64,000 bases of DNA. It comes from Acinetobacter bouvetii DSM 14964 = CIP 107468 (lineage in GTDB: Bacteria > Pseudomonadota > Gammaproteobacteria > Pseudomonadales > Moraxellaceae). The stretch spans positions 603,166-667,165 of the forward strand of contig NZ_KB849726.1 of assembly GCF_000368865.1 (NCBI RefSeq), in the 5' to 3' direction. This document shows positions 1-9,236 of the stretch, piece after piece; position 1 is the stretch's first letter, and every line of letters begins with the position of its first letter. The translations under genes were made by a program, and so were the position numbers. Below the pieces are notes generated by a model. The model ran no database searches. It was not told where the DNA came from and saw only the letters and a program-made list of their open reading frames with translations.

Positions 1-1341
1 AAAGACGGTCCAAGCATTACGGCTCAGGGCATTGATGCGGGCAAAAAGAAAATCACCAATGTGGCGAATGGCGATATCAGCGCGTCTTCGAAAGATGCCA
101 TCAATGGCAGCCAGCTGCATGCTGTTGCTAATAGCATTTATAACAGTATCGGCGGTGGAACGGTTATCAATAAAGATAGCAGCCTGACGACATCGAATAT
201 CGGCAATACGGGTAAAAACACCATTCACGATGCAATTGATTCAATCAATAATGTGGCGAATAACGCCAACAAAGGTTGGAACTTAACTGCAAATGGTCAA
301 GACCAAAGTACTGTGAAACCTGGTGACACGGTTGATTTTGCAAATACGGATGGCAACATTCAGGTGAGCAAAAATGGCAATCAAATTAAGGTCGATTTAG
401 CGAAAGATCTTAATCTAGGTAAAGATGGCAGCATTAAAACCGGTGATACCACCGTTGATGATAATGGCTTGACCATCGCAGGCGGCCCGAGTGTGACCAA
501 AAATGGTATCGATGCTGGCGGCAAGAAAGTAACCGGTGTTGAAGATGGTGAAATTGCCAAAGGCTCAAAAGATGCAGTCAACGGCGGTCAGTTGCATGAA
601 GCGATTAACAACGTAAATAGCAATGTGACTAAAGCCAAAACCACTGTTTCAGAAGGCGAAAACATCGTAGTGAGTCAGACCACCAATAAAGATGGCAGTA
701 CCAACTATAATGTTGCGACCAAAAAAGATGTCAATTTTGACACTGTGAATTCGAATAAGGTCACGGTTGGTGATGTGGTGATCGACAAGGATTCAGGCAT
801 CAATGCGGGTAATCACAAGGTCAGCGGTGTTGCTGATGGGGCTATTAGCAAAGACTCCAAAGATGCCATCAATGGATCTCAACTTCATACAAGCAATACT
901 AATATTTATAATCATTTAGGTGGTGGCGCAAACTATGAAACCAATACCGGTCCGACTTATAACGTCGGTGGAGGGTCTCATAATAATGTGGGCGATGCTT
1001 TAAGTGCATTGGATAACCGCGATAATCAGCTTGATCAAAAAATTACCAATCTTGGCGATCAGCTAGAGCAAGCATTTTATAGTGCCAATGAGCGCATTGA
1101 TGGTGTAGAAAGACGTGCTAATGCGGGTATTGCAGCTGCAATGGCATTAGAAACAGCACCTTATGTTGCTGGCAAATGGACCTATGCAGCGGCTGCAGCA
1201 CATCATGCTGGTGAAAATGCAGTCGGTGTGACTTTAAGAAAAACTGCGGATAATGGACGTTGGTCATTAACCGGCGGTATTGCTGCTGCTTCTGAAGGCG
1301 ATCCAAGTTTCCGTATCGGTATCAGCGGTGTAATTGATTAA
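1..1341 (+). CDS. Trimeric autotransporter adhesin, C-terminal part (5' end outside window)
   Basis: The reading frame is open from base 1, so the gene starts upstream; 446 codons are visible. It belongs to the YadA/Ata family of type Vc secreted adhesins, which trimerise in the outer membrane and bind host or abiotic surfaces. Head/neck repeats are seen three times as variants of [11 protein letters not shown] (about residues 30, 190 and 285), with GGG-type connectors after two of them. A short coiled-coil stalk ([16 protein letters not shown]) leads into the YadA anchor from about residue 373 ([10 protein letters not shown]) to a C-terminus ending GISGVID. The gene 75 bp downstream encodes its likely periplasmic partner TpgA. 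Family assignment is firm; the ligand cannot be told. Confidence 0.95.
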   Translation, partial: KDGPSITAQGIDAGKKKITNVANGDISASSKDAINGSQLHAVANSIYNSIGGGTVINKDSSLTTSNIGNTGKNTIHDAIDSINNVANNANKGWNLTANGQDQSTVKPGDTVDFANTDGNIQVSKNGNQIKVDLAKDLNLGKDGSIKTGDTTVDDNGLTIAGGPSVTKNGIDAGGKKVTGVEDGEIAKGSKDAVNGGQLHEAINNVNSNVTKAKTTVSEGENIVVSQTTNKDGSTNYNVATKKDVNFDTVNSNKVTVGDVVIDKDSGINAGNHKVSGVADGAISKDSKDAINGSQLHTSNTNIYNHLGGGANYETNTGPTYNVGGGSHNNVGDALSALDNRDNQLDQKITNLGDQLEQAFYSANERIDGVERRANAGIAAAMALETAPYVAGKWTYAAAAAHHAGENAVGVTLRKTADNGRWSLTGGIAAASEGDPSFRIGISGVID

Positions 1342-1416
1342 TACGCAATCGATGAAAACTAAGGAAGGCTGGTTTCAGTCTTCCTTACATATTTAACTTT
1401 AGAGATTCAATGACTT

Positions 1417-2214
1417 ATGAAAAAAATTGTTAAAAGCATCATCGGTGGTGTATTGCTTGTAACCACAATGTCAATTTATGCTGAGATTGAACCCGTACAA
1501 ACCCAGCAAGAAGTGGTCTTTCCAAAAATTGAAAATAGTTATTTGGAACAAGTTCAGCGTTATGAGTATGCTGATGTAGCACGTTTAAGCACTGGTTTGA
1601 CCAAGGAACAATTCCGCCATATTTTAGGAAATCCGCATTTTAGTGAAGGTGTTTTCTTTGTTAAAAAATGGAATTATGTTTTGGATATCCGCAAGCCGAA
1701 CACACAAGAGTATAAGCGCTGCCAATTGCGTATCGATTTTGACAAAAAAAGCTTATCTGAACGTTTAAGCTGGAAAGGTGAAGCGTGTGAAGAGCTTATG
1801 CTGCGTTCGGAAAATATAACGCCTGTTCCTGAGGCTCCAGTTATTGATGAGGCAGTTTCACAGCGAAATGCTAATGTCCTTTTTAACTTTGACCGTTTTG
1901 ATGAGCAAGCCATTATCGGAGGTTCTCAAATTCTGGATGGGATAGCTGCAAATATTAAAGCTGCAGCATCTCAAGATCCTGTGGTCATTACGGGTTTTAC
2001 TGACCGTTTAGGTAATGTGGGCTATAACCAGAAACTGTCACAAAAACGCGCCTCAACGGTTGCTGATTATTTGGTTAAATCCGGTATACCCTCTGAACGT
2101 ATTCGTATTGAAGCAAAGGGCGTAACTGAAGAATATCAAAGCTGTGCAGTAACTGTACGGGCGGATATGGTACCGTGCTTAACACCAAATCGGCGTGTGA
2201 ATATTAGCTGGTAA
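1417..2214 (+). CDS. tpgA: TpgA-like OmpA-family peptidoglycan-binding partner of the autotransporter
   Basis: A 265-residue exported protein with a signal peptide (MKKIVKSII through about residue 22). Residues about 50-110 resemble the BamE/SmpA fold ([15 protein letters not shown]), and about 150-265 form an OmpA C-terminal domain ([13 protein letters not shown], then [12 protein letters not shown] and [12 protein letters not shown], ending NRRVNISW) that binds diaminopimelate in peptidoglycan. This architecture and its place just after a trimeric autotransporter match TpgA of Acinetobacter sp. Tol 5, which complexes with AtaA and links it to the cell wall. The gene is probably cotranscribed with the adhesin, since no terminator lies between them and a strong one follows. 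The name rests on synteny plus domain order. Confidence 0.88.
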   Translation: MKKIVKSIIGGVLLVTTMSIYAEIEPVQTQQEVVFPKIENSYLEQVQRYEYADVARLSTGLTKEQFRHILGNPHFSEGVFFVKKWNYVLDIRKPNTQEYKRCQLRIDFDKKSLSERLSWKGEACEELMLRSENITPVPEAPVIDEAVSQRNANVLFNFDRFDEQAIIGGSQILDGIAANIKAAASQDPVVITGFTDRLGNVGYNQKLSQKRASTVADYLVKSGIPSERIRIEAKGVTEEYQSCAVTVRADMVPCLTPNRRVNISW

Positions 2215-2278
2215 AGCTTATATAGTTTCAGATTTTAATTAAAGAGTAAGTGTTTCAGTTAATTCTCTAAATTAAAAT

Positions 2279-2315
2279 AAAGGATAACCCCATCCCGTGA
2301 TGGGGTTATCCTTTT
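2279..2315 (+). terminator. Rho-independent terminator after tpgA
   Basis: A near-perfect 16-bp stem (AAAGGATAACCCCATC, loop ccgt, then the complement) ends in TTTT. It closes the adhesin-tpgA unit. Confidence 0.9.
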
Positions 2316-2752
2316 GCAGGTTTAATGAACTTGCTTTATTTAGTTCATTAACCATTGGAGATGATGATTGTTGAAGTTATCTACACCAAAAATAATCCGC
2401 ATACGGTACAAATAATCTTAAGCCTCGCTATATAAATTCAGACAAGAAAGCTGAAACTGAATGAGTAACCCTTATAATCTCGTTTAGAATTTAAAAACAG
2501 TTTGCCATCATTAAAAAATGGGGCGAAATTTTAATAAAGCTTAGTCACTTGCTCGGTTCTTATTGACTTAATCGTGATTGTTAAGAAATTAATTGGATAA
2601 AAATGAGTTTTTATTTGTCTTAAAGTTAACAATAATATAATTTATGTAAAAAATTTTATATTTAGAAGAAATATTTTTTTGTTTTCGATATTTGAAGTTT
2701 AAACTGCAGTAATATGAGCTGAATATCTTTTAAATTTTAGTGTGTTGATCTC
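2316..2752. other. AT-rich intergenic stretch, no gene seen
   Basis: About 440 bp of AT-rich DNA with frequent stops on both strands. It must hold the promoter of the small secreted protein that follows. No repeat, RNA gene or clear operator is visible. Confidence 0.5.
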
Positions 2753-3103
2753 ATGAAAATAGTTTCCCTTGCTTTAATTGTCCCTCTTTTTATTTTTAGT
2801 ACAGTAAGTTTTGCGAAAACAACACAGGTATTAAAAAATCCGGCTGCTGGTGTGCTGTGCGACAAATATATTTGTGCCGATAAGACAGGCGTTTCAAAAA
2901 AACTAACTGAAAAATATCTTGGAAAACGTCAGGCTAAGAAGGTTTTTTCTCAAGGTGAATTTGATACTTCTGCGTTTACGTTTGCCAATGGTGTGTTCTG
3001 TGACAGCAAAACGAAACTTTGTCATGTTGATCGCTATTTTGACGGCAAAAACAAGCGCAGCGCAGTAGAGCCTAAAGCAACGAAACAATTATTTGGGAAG
3101 TAA
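2753..3103 (+). CDS. Small secreted YcgJ / Fels-1-type protein
   Basis: 116 residues with a clear signal peptide (MKIVSLALIVPLF to about TVSFA|KTT). The mature part has four cysteines in two pairs (GVLCDKYICADK and GVFCDSKTKLCHVD), suggesting two disulfides in the periplasm or outside. The spacing and the words SKKLTEKYLGK and FTFANGVFCD recall E. coli YcgJ and the Fels-1 prophage protein family from memory; no biochemical function is known for them. It is monocistronic with its own terminator. The family link is moderately sure, the function unknown. Confidence 0.75.
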   Translation: MKIVSLALIVPLFIFSTVSFAKTTQVLKNPAAGVLCDKYICADKTGVSKKLTEKYLGKRQAKKVFSQGEFDTSAFTFANGVFCDSKTKLCHVDRYFDGKNKRSAVEPKATKQLFGK

Positions 3104-3262
3104 GATTTTTAAGCGGCAGTTGTATTTAATCAATGTTTCACTACTTTAATCACCTTGATTAAATAATAATGATGGATCATTAGGTTTAGATAAATATATC
3201 ATTATGTAAATTACATAACTTATTTAACTTCCGTTCATACAGGTTAATCTAAATCCTGTGAT

Positions 3263-3302
3263 GCAAAGCGGCGTTCAAGATGATTGAGCGCTTTGCTTTT
3301 TT
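3263..3302 (+). terminator. Terminator after the YcgJ-like gene
   Basis: Stem GCAAAGCG (3263-3270) pairs with CGCTTTGC (3289-3296) across an 18-base loop and is followed by six T. Confidence 0.7.
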
Positions 3303-3340
3303 CATTTTAGTATATATTGGTAAATCATTAATTTCTGGAT

Positions 3341-3630
3341 TTATTTACTCAGATAGCGAAGGGTAAATTGACGATATTCTTGTTGGCAGAATTCTAAGCT
3401 TTTTATACGTTTGGCAGAGCCGTGAATAAAATCCTCAATTTTTTGATCTGCTGATTTAGATTCTTGAGCTGATTTAGTTAAACCTTTGAGGGCGGCTAAA
3501 AATCACCTGAAAACTCTAATGCAAGTTGCTTAATTTCAATAATTGCTTTTTTATCTGTATCAAATTTAAATACCGGAAATCCAATTGCATTTGCATCATC
3601 ATATACATTGTGGTTCGGTAATCCCCCCTA
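3341..3630 (-). pseudogene. Frameshifted remnant of an unidentified gene
   Basis: On the minus strand an open frame runs from 3627 (LPNHNVYDDANAIGF..., no start codon) to about 3499, where it meets a stop just after LALEFSGDF. One base away, across the A5/T5 run at 3498-3502, a second frame continues (LAALKGLTKSAQES...) and ends normally as ...FTLRYLSK at 3341. The two halves join into one sensible protein-like sequence, so this looks like a single-base frameshift plus loss of the 5' end; a C6 run at 3623-3628 marks where the frame is also lost upstream. I do not recognise the family. A sequencing error in the homopolymer cannot be excluded. Confidence 0.5.
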
Positions 3631-3807
3631 TAAATAATATAAAAATCTATTCACCAATTTTTCCTATTTAACACAATGGCGGTTATACGGCATCAACATG
3701 CAAGTCTCAAGTAAAAATGTCCGCTATTAGAAGATGCGTGTTTGCGGTCTTCTTAGCGGACGGTTTGCTGTATTAGTGTCTAGGCTGGATAAAGAACTTA
3801 AACAATT
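3631..3807. other. Intergenic stretch before the dioxygenase terminus
   Basis: No coding signal. The bases from about 3710 read TGTCCGCTATTAGAAGATGCG and later TCTTAGCGGAC, a loosely symmetric pair (GTCCGCTA / TAGCGGAC, 3719-3762) that could form a long-loop hairpin downstream of the minus-strand gene. Confidence 0.35.
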
Positions 3808-4773
3808 TTAGTATGGGCGCCCGCCTGCAAGACTGATGCGCTTAAGCAAACGGCGCTGATCGGCAGGGAAAGGGCGGCGCGAGTGTAAAGTGGCTTGGTT
3901 GTCCCAAAACACAATATCGCCTTGTTCCCAATGATGTTCATAATGAAATTCAGGTTTTAAAATATGGTCGCGCAGTTTGGCAATCAATTCACTTCCAGCC
4001 TGATCGTCATAATTGACCAATTCGACTTCATTATGTGTATTCAGCCACAGTGCTTTGCGGCCGCTTTCAGGATGTGTGCGCACCAGCGGGTGAGGATAAG
4101 CATGGCCAATAACAGGCTGGTCTTTAAAACGGTATTTAGGAAATGTGCCGTAACCGCCATCTTTGGGCGCGCCTTTATTGCTTTGGAAGCGTACAAAAGG
4201 ATTGTAGGTAATCAGCTGCAGCGTGTCCAAATGCTGTTTCGTTTCATCATCTAAGGCATCATAGGCTTTAATTGTATTGTACCAAGAGGTCTGACCGCCG
4301 TCTTTAGGCAGTTCAATCGCGTAGAGCAGAGAACCAAAAGAAGGCAGGGGGGTCCATTGATGGTCGGCATGCGGTGCGAGTTCACCATAGCCTGTATAAT
4401 CGCCTTGGCCCACTGCGTTGGATACAGGCACCACGTCTGGCGGTGTGCCAGTATCGCTTTGGGTGGCTAATACCGGGGTGTCAGAACTGGGGCGGAAAAT
4501 AGAGCCAAAATAGCTGGCAAAGGCTAAATACTGAAAATCATCTATGCTTTGCTGCTTGAAAATTAAAATTAAATGTTCAGCCAGCGCCTGTTTCAGGCGC
4601 AGAATGGTTTCTCCAGATTGCGCTTTTTTTGCATCCAGTCCAAAAACAGCTGCGCCTAAGGCTTCTCCAGCTAAAGGGACAATTTTGATTTCTTGCGGGT
4701 TTTGAAACTGATCTTCCTGATGCCAGCGGGGCGCATCATGTATCGCTTGTGAAAGTTGGGTTAAAGCCGTCAT
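3808..4773 (-). CDS. TauD/TfdA-family Fe(II)/2-oxoglutarate dioxygenase
   Basis: 321 residues from the ATG at 4773 (MTALTQLSQ), preferred over the longer frame opening at 4839 because AGAGA lies a suitable distance upstream and the extra 22 residues look non-coding. TauD/TfdA enzymes oxidise sulfonates or aryloxyalkanoates, coupling decarboxylation of 2-oxoglutarate to substrate hydroxylation in the cytoplasm. The iron-binding HxD is visible as PHADHQWTPL, and the distal His with the 2-oxoglutarate-binding Arg as LHSRRPFP near the C-terminus. The MFS transporter on the same strand upstream could supply the substrate. Substrate is not predictable: taurine, other sulfonates and aryloxyacids are all possible. 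Confidence 0.88.
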   Translation of the reverse strand: MTALTQLSQAIHDAPRWHQEDQFQNPQEIKIVPLAGEALGAAVFGLDAKKAQSGETILRLKQALAEHLILIFKQQSIDDFQYLAFASYFGSIFRPSSDTPVLATQSDTGTPPDVVPVSNAVGQGDYTGYGELAPHADHQWTPLPSFGSLLYAIELPKDGGQTSWYNTIKAYDALDDETKQHLDTLQLITYNPFVRFQSNKGAPKDGGYGTFPKYRFKDQPVIGHAYPHPLVRTHPESGRKALWLNTHNEVELVNYDDQAGSELIAKLRDHILKPEFHYEHHWEQGDIVFWDNQATLHSRRPFPADQRRLLKRISLAGGRPY

Positions 4774-5025
4774 TGTTATTTCTCTAAAGTATTTTGCATG
4801 CACTGAATTTAAGAAAGATGCATGCGCAAGAGAAATCATAAGAATTGCTAAACTTATGAATAAATAAAGAAAATAGATTAAATTGCTGATTTATTGGCTT
4901 TTAGTTATTTTGGAAAATCTCAGCAGGAAAACTGCTGGAAAATGTCAATTTTTTGACACTGTTCACGCTGTCTTTGTGCGGATAAAAGCCAGTAACGCCA
5001 ATTGATGCGTTTTAGACTGGCATTG

Positions 5026-5160
5026 TTAATGCGCGCAAAAAGCATGATTGAAATATTCAAACAGTTGAGGCGTTTTCATCCAGAGCGCAATAGCCAGCGC
5101 CAAAAAAGCCACGGCTATTGCAAGAATGGTGAGTTTTAATCCAAGCATTGAATCAGTCAT
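5026..5160 (-). CDS. 44-residue single-pass membrane microprotein overlapping the MFS gene
   Basis: An ATG at 5160 opens a 44-codon frame (MTDSMLGLKLTILAIAVAFL... ending FNHAFCAH, stop at 5026-5028). Its start overlaps the stop of the upstream MFS gene by eight bases (ATGACTGA), the arrangement seen in translationally coupled genes. Residues about 6-27 form one strongly hydrophobic helix flanked by Lys, giving a typical small inner-membrane protein. It may be an accessory subunit of the transporter; this is inference from position only. A short inverted repeat GCCAGT...ACTGGC (4988-5021) follows. It is too short for routine gene callers. Confidence 0.5.
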   Translation of the reverse strand: MTDSMLGLKLTILAIAVAFLALAIALWMKTPQLFEYFNHAFCAH

Positions 5161-6367
5161 GTATGACATGCTCCTCTGTGACAAAGAAATGCATCAGCAC
5201 CCCTAAGATGCTCAATACCAGTGAAAGCGCCCAAACCATATTATAGTTGCCTGTCATATCATGGTTCAAGCCGCCGAGCCAGCCGCCAAAGAATGAACCG
5301 ACCTGGTGAGTAAAAAATACAATGCCGCTGAGCATGGACAGGTATTTCACGCCAAACATGTTTGCCACAATGCCATTGGTTAAGGGCACGGTAGAGAGCC
5401 ATAAGAGTCCCATAATGGCGCCAAAGGCATAGATTGTCCATGCACTTAGCGGCAGCATCAAAAAGGCGATGATGGCGATGCCGCGCAATCCATACAGCCA
5501 CATCAGCAAATGCGGCTTAGAAAATTTTCCGCCCAGCCAGCCCGCACCGTATGTGCCAAAAATATTAAAAAGTCCTACTAATGCAAGGAAAATGGTTCCC
5601 GTTGCTGCGCTGAAGCCATGATCTATCAGATAACCAGGCAAATGGATGCCAATGAAGACCACTTGAAAGCCGCAGACTAAGAAACCTAAGGCCAAGAACC
5701 AGAAAGGTTTGTGATTTTTGGCAATGATTAAAATATCTTTAAAGCCTAAACTGGGCTTATTTTCTAAGGACTGTGCAGAGGGCGCGCTATACATCGGCGC
5801 TTTCAGCATCCATGCCAAGGGAATGATCAGCGCAGCCAAAATAGCGCTGACCATTAAAGCGGCTGACCAGCCAATATTTTGCAGCAGCAGCAGGGTAGAT
5901 GGCAGCATAATGAATTGCCCAAACGATCCTGCAGCGCTGGCAATCCCCATCGCTAAACTACGTTTTTCCGGATGCGCGGCACGGCCAACTGCGGACAGTA
6001 AAACTGGAAATGAGGTTGCGGAAAGCGCAAGGCCTAATATTAAGCCGGCGCTTAAATTCAGCATCAGCCCTGTAGAGCTGAACGCCATCATCAGCAGGCC
6101 TAAGGCGTACAGCAGCCCGCCGACAGCAACAACTATTTTACTACCGTATTTGTCTGCAAATGCGCCTGTAATGGGCTGTACGGCACCCCAGATGAGGTTC
6201 TGCATTGCAATCGCTAAACTGAATACATTATGTCCCCAGCCAAACTCATCACTCATGGGTACCAGATACAGGCCAAAGCCATGCCGTATACCCAGTGATA
6301 GCGCCAAAATAATGGCGCTGCCGATCAGCATATAAATGAGAGGCTTTGAAAATTGCGTGTCAGTCAT
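5153..6367 (-). CDS. MFS transporter, possibly oxalate/monocarboxylate-type
   Basis: 404 residues with about 12 hydrophobic segments. The N-terminal half has IRHGFGLYLVPMSDEFGW followed by a motif-A-like loop (GAFADKYGSK), typical of the major facilitator superfamily and similar to the branch holding oxalate/formate and monocarboxylate carriers. It lies upstream of the TauD-like dioxygenase on the same strand, separated only by the small membrane ORF, so the three may form an uptake-plus-oxidation unit. The start at 6367 lies in a context without a strong ribosome site. Substrate is unknown. Confidence 0.88.
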   Translation of the reverse strand: MTDTQFSKPLIYMLIGSAIILALSLGIRHGFGLYLVPMSDEFGWGHNVFSLAIAMQNLIWGAVQPITGAFADKYGSKIVVAVGGLLYALGLLMMAFSSTGLMLNLSAGLILGLALSATSFPVLLSAVGRAAHPEKRSLAMGIASAAGSFGQFIMLPSTLLLLQNIGWSAALMVSAILAALIIPLAWMLKAPMYSAPSAQSLENKPSLGFKDILIIAKNHKPFWFLALGFLVCGFQVVFIGIHLPGYLIDHGFSAATGTIFLALVGLFNIFGTYGAGWLGGKFSKPHLLMWLYGLRGIAIIAFLMLPLSAWTIYAFGAIMGLLWLSTVPLTNGIVANMFGVKYLSMLSGIVFFTHQVGSFFGGWLGGLNHDMTGNYNMVWALSLVLSILGVLMHFFVTEEHVIHD

Positions 6368-6474
6368 TTGGCTTTCTGTATGCGGTGCAGTATGCCTATA
6401 TTATTCGATTCATTACATGAATACGATCAATTAATTTTCACCAAGTAATAAACTTTAGTTATGTAAAAGGGCAA

Positions 6475-6501
6475 CAAAAAAGACGGCGAAAACCGTCTTT
6501 T
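6475..6501 (-). terminator. Terminator of the first OmpW-like gene
   Basis: Read on the minus strand, AAAAGACGG / CCGTCTTTT with a six-base loop and a T-run follows the gene's stop by about 20 bases. It can also act on the opposite strand. Confidence 0.85.
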
Positions 6502-6521
6502 AGATGAATGTTCGTGTATTT

Positions 6522-7598
6522 TTAGAAGCGCATGCCAACGCCTGCATAGGCAAGAATCGGATTGATTTCGATATCTGCTTTGGAGCGGATCAGCTCACCA
6601 TGCGTATCGTCCGAAACAGTAATGGTGGTATCGCCGGATAAATGTGCATAGGACACAGACCCGACAGCAAACCATTTATCATTAAAGTCGTAGGTAAAGC
6701 CAAGGGTTGCGATCGGTGCAAAAGCATCTGAAGCGTCTACATCGACTTTTGTATTGGCGTTGCTTGGCTTGCCGTCTAAGGCCGCTCCAGCTTTACCGTC
6801 TTTAATATTGGCAATCATATGGCCAGCTGCAATTAAATCCTGCTCAGTGCGCGGGTTGATTTCCACTTCATTGAAATAGGCATACATCATGCCCAATCCG
6901 ACATAAGGGCGGAATTTATTGATGCCGGTTTTGCCAAAATGGTATTGGAACTCTGCTGCGGGAGTCCATGCGCGGGCAGAGGCGGCAGGGCCATAGGCTT
7001 CTAAGTCAGTAATCAGTAGACTGTTTTTCATTGCAATTTGCGGTAAATCTATAATTCCCAGTTCCGGTGTAGCAATGGCTGCAAACGGGGCATAAATTTT
7101 GCCTTTGCCCATCAAGTCCACTTTAGGCGGTATGCCGGCTTTCATCTCAAAGGATACATGGTCTGTGAAAAAGTAGTTGGTCATGATGCCAAGAGTTGTA
7201 ACATCGTCTGCTTCTAAGCCCGTTCCTTGATTGTCCCAGCTTTCAAGTCCATTAATTTCTGCTGTGCCGCTTAACGCTGCAGGCAGCGTGTCAGAGCCTA
7301 ACTTATCTAAAACGCCAACAAACCAAGTTGAAATATTGGGACTCATCTCAGGATCTAGATTGGCTTTTACCGCATCAATAGAAATATCTCCAACGGCCGC
7401 TTTTTCACCATTTTTTACGGATGTATTGACCTTAAACGGCTGCGCTTTGCCTTGCGGCATGACATGCAAAGCGCCGACAGAGACGGAGAAGCGCTTGAAG
7501 CCATCGCCATCATGCAGGCTGAAATAGGGTGAGTCAGCATGGCTGATCATTGGTACGGCAAGCATGGACGTTGCCATGCACAGTAAAGTTTTTTTCAT
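6522..7598 (-). CDS. OmpW-like outer-membrane beta-barrel protein, copy 1
   Basis: 358 residues with a signal peptide (MKKTLLCMATSMLAVPMISHA|DS) and a C-terminal aromatic (GVGMRF) as in barrels inserted by the Bam complex. OmpW/AlkL words are visible: ASARAWTPAAEFQYHFGK and FRPYVGLGMMYAYF. OmpW family proteins form small eight-stranded channels for hydrophobic solutes. This one is about 145 residues longer than OmpW of E. coli, with extra sequence at residues about 50-130 and 255-285, probably extracellular loops. A GGAG site lies eight bases before the ATG. It is a close paralogue of the next gene upstream, and each has its own terminator. The ligand is unknown. Confidence 0.85.
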   Translation of the reverse strand: MKKTLLCMATSMLAVPMISHADSPYFSLHDGDGFKRFSVSVGALHVMPQGKAQPFKVNTSVKNGEKAAVGDISIDAVKANLDPEMSPNISTWFVGVLDKLGSDTLPAALSGTAEINGLESWDNQGTGLEADDVTTLGIMTNYFFTDHVSFEMKAGIPPKVDLMGKGKIYAPFAAIATPELGIIDLPQIAMKNSLLITDLEAYGPAASARAWTPAAEFQYHFGKTGINKFRPYVGLGMMYAYFNEVEINPRTEQDLIAAGHMIANIKDGKAGAALDGKPSNANTKVDVDASDAFAPIATLGFTYDFNDKWFAVGSVSYAHLSGDTTITVSDDTHGELIRSKADIEINPILAYAGVGMRF

Positions 7599-7788
7599 TC
7601 AAAGGACTCCATGTCCAAAACAGCTATTGGAATTTTTTTTAGCAGGCCAATTATGCGAATGAAAAACGGGAATGAATGTTATTGAAATCGGATATACCGG
7701 TAGGTTTCATGTTAAAAGTAATGCGATTTGTTTAAGAATGATGACTTTATTTTAGTAATTATGTAAAAAAACATTATAAAAAGTTATG

Positions 7789-7815
7789 AAAAGCAGGCCT
7801 TAAGTGCCTGCTTTT
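7789..7815 (-). terminator. Terminator of the second OmpW-like gene
   Basis: AAAAGCAGGC (7789-7798) pairs perfectly with GCCTGCTTTT (7806-7815). It lies just past the minus-strand stop, so the two OmpW-like genes are probably separate transcripts. Confidence 0.85.
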
Positions 7816-7832
7816 AGTCAACTTATTTAAAA

Positions 7833-8921
7833 TTAAAATCGGATTCCGACACCTGCGTAGATCATCAATGGGTTTATTTCAATGTCTGCTTTGGAGCGGA
7901 TCAGCTCTCCCAATTTTGCATCAGTGACCGTGATGGTGGTTTCATTTTTAAGCTGTGCATAGCTGATGGATGCCGCTACAAACCATTTATCATTGAAGTC
8001 GTAGGTAAAGCCAGCGGTCACGATGGGCGCAAATGCATCGGTCGCTTCTAAATCGACTTGCGGATTGGCGCTGCTGGTTTTTCTTTCAAGTGATGCGCCA
8101 GCTTGCCCTTGTTTGATATTGGCAATCATATGGCCGGCTGCAATTAAATCCTGCTCAGTGCGCGGATTGATTTCAAGCTCATTAAAATAGGCATACATCA
8201 TGCCTGCGCCGACATAAGGACGGAATTTATTGATGCCGGTTTTGCCAAAGTGATACTGGAACTCAAAAGCAGGTGTCCAAGCGCGGGCGGACGCTGCTGG
8301 CCCATAAGCGCCCAGGTCTGTGATGAAGATATTGTTTTGAAGATCAATATTCATGAACTTTAATGGCAGGCCCAGAAGTTCTGGCGTTGCAATGGCTGCA
8401 AATGGCGCATAAATTTTCCCTTGGCCTTGCAAGTCCACTTTAGGCGGAATGCCGGCTTTCATTTCAATAGACACATTATCGGTAAAAAAGTAGCTGGTCA
8501 TCAGGCCAAGGGTCGTGACATCATCCGCTTCAAGTCCCGTGCCTGGATTGTCCCAGCTTTGCAGTCCACTAATTTTTGAGCTGCCGCTTAAGTTTGCAGG
8601 CAAGGTGCCTCCGGTTAAATAGCCTAAACTTTTCAGGGCCGCGGCTAAACCAGCCTGATCAACATTTTTATTCAGGTTGTTGAGTACCGTATCAACTTTA
8701 ATTGCGCCGTTTTTGGCTACAGTGCCGTCCGGGACAGCCGTTTGCACAGTAAATGGCTGCGCTTTGCCTTGCGGCATGACATGCAAAGCGCCAGCTGAAA
8801 CGGAAAAGCGCTTAAAGCCTTTGGCTTCCATGCTGAAATATTTTGAAAAATCTGCGGCTTGAGCCGTGGCAGAAATAGACGCGAAACTTGCGGCAATACA
8901 TAAGAATGCTGATTGATGCAT
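7833..8921 (-). CDS. OmpW-like outer-membrane beta-barrel protein, copy 2
   Basis: 362 residues, a tandem duplicate of the downstream gene: long stretches are shared (KRFSVSAGALHVMPQGKAQPF, ASARAWTPAFEFQYHFGK, EINPRTEQDLIAAGHM, IRSKADIEINP). The signal peptide ends near TAQA|ADF and the protein ends GVGIRF. The copies differ mainly at residues about 60-115, the likely loop region, and around 190-200, which suggests conserved barrel strands with diverging loops. GGAG lies eight bases upstream of the chosen ATG. Transport of hydrophobic compounds is the family role; specificity is unknown. Confidence 0.85.
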   Translation of the reverse strand: MHQSAFLCIAASFASISATAQAADFSKYFSMEAKGFKRFSVSAGALHVMPQGKAQPFTVQTAVPDGTVAKNGAIKVDTVLNNLNKNVDQAGLAAALKSLGYLTGGTLPANLSGSSKISGLQSWDNPGTGLEADDVTTLGLMTSYFFTDNVSIEMKAGIPPKVDLQGQGKIYAPFAAIATPELLGLPLKFMNIDLQNNIFITDLGAYGPAASARAWTPAFEFQYHFGKTGINKFRPYVGAGMMYAYFNELEINPRTEQDLIAAGHMIANIKQGQAGASLERKTSSANPQVDLEATDAFAPIVTAGFTYDFNDKWFVAASISYAQLKNETTITVTDAKLGELIRSKADIEINPLMIYAGVGIRF

Positions 8922-8935
8922 TTAGGGAACTCCAT

Positions 8936-9236
8936 TTTTTGTTTTATTAAAGTGTTATAAGTGGCTGTATTTGAAATAATGTATGCCTTAATTTTTATTC
9001 AGAAATTTTATACGGCCGTATTTAAAAGCGGAATATCATTTGAGGATTAAGCGATCAAATCAATGAACTGATCAATCCATTTACAGCTGAGCCATGAATA
9101 AAACTGAAATTTTTCAATCTGAGCAGTGCCAATGCTTCTTACAGTCTTTGCGCATTTTTGGAAGCCTCTAAGCAATGGATTTCCCCAAAGCCTGAGTTTT
9201 TTGTACAATATGGGCAGAATGAATTGAGTAAATCAC
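8936..9236. other. Intergenic region between divergent genes
   Basis: About 300 bp between the OmpW-like gene and the small basic-protein gene. It must hold both promoters. No operator or repeat stands out. Confidence 0.4.

Noticed and set aside
1..1341. DNA repeat or CRISPR-like array
   Set aside because: The recurrent AAAGATGCCATCAATGG-type segments are imperfect and in frame, explained by the adhesin neck repeats.
5718..6335. 205-codon open frame on the plus strand
   Set aside because: It lies wholly antisense to the MFS gene, is rich in Ile/Ala/Pro/Ser, and has no membrane, signal or family features; a shadow of the real gene.
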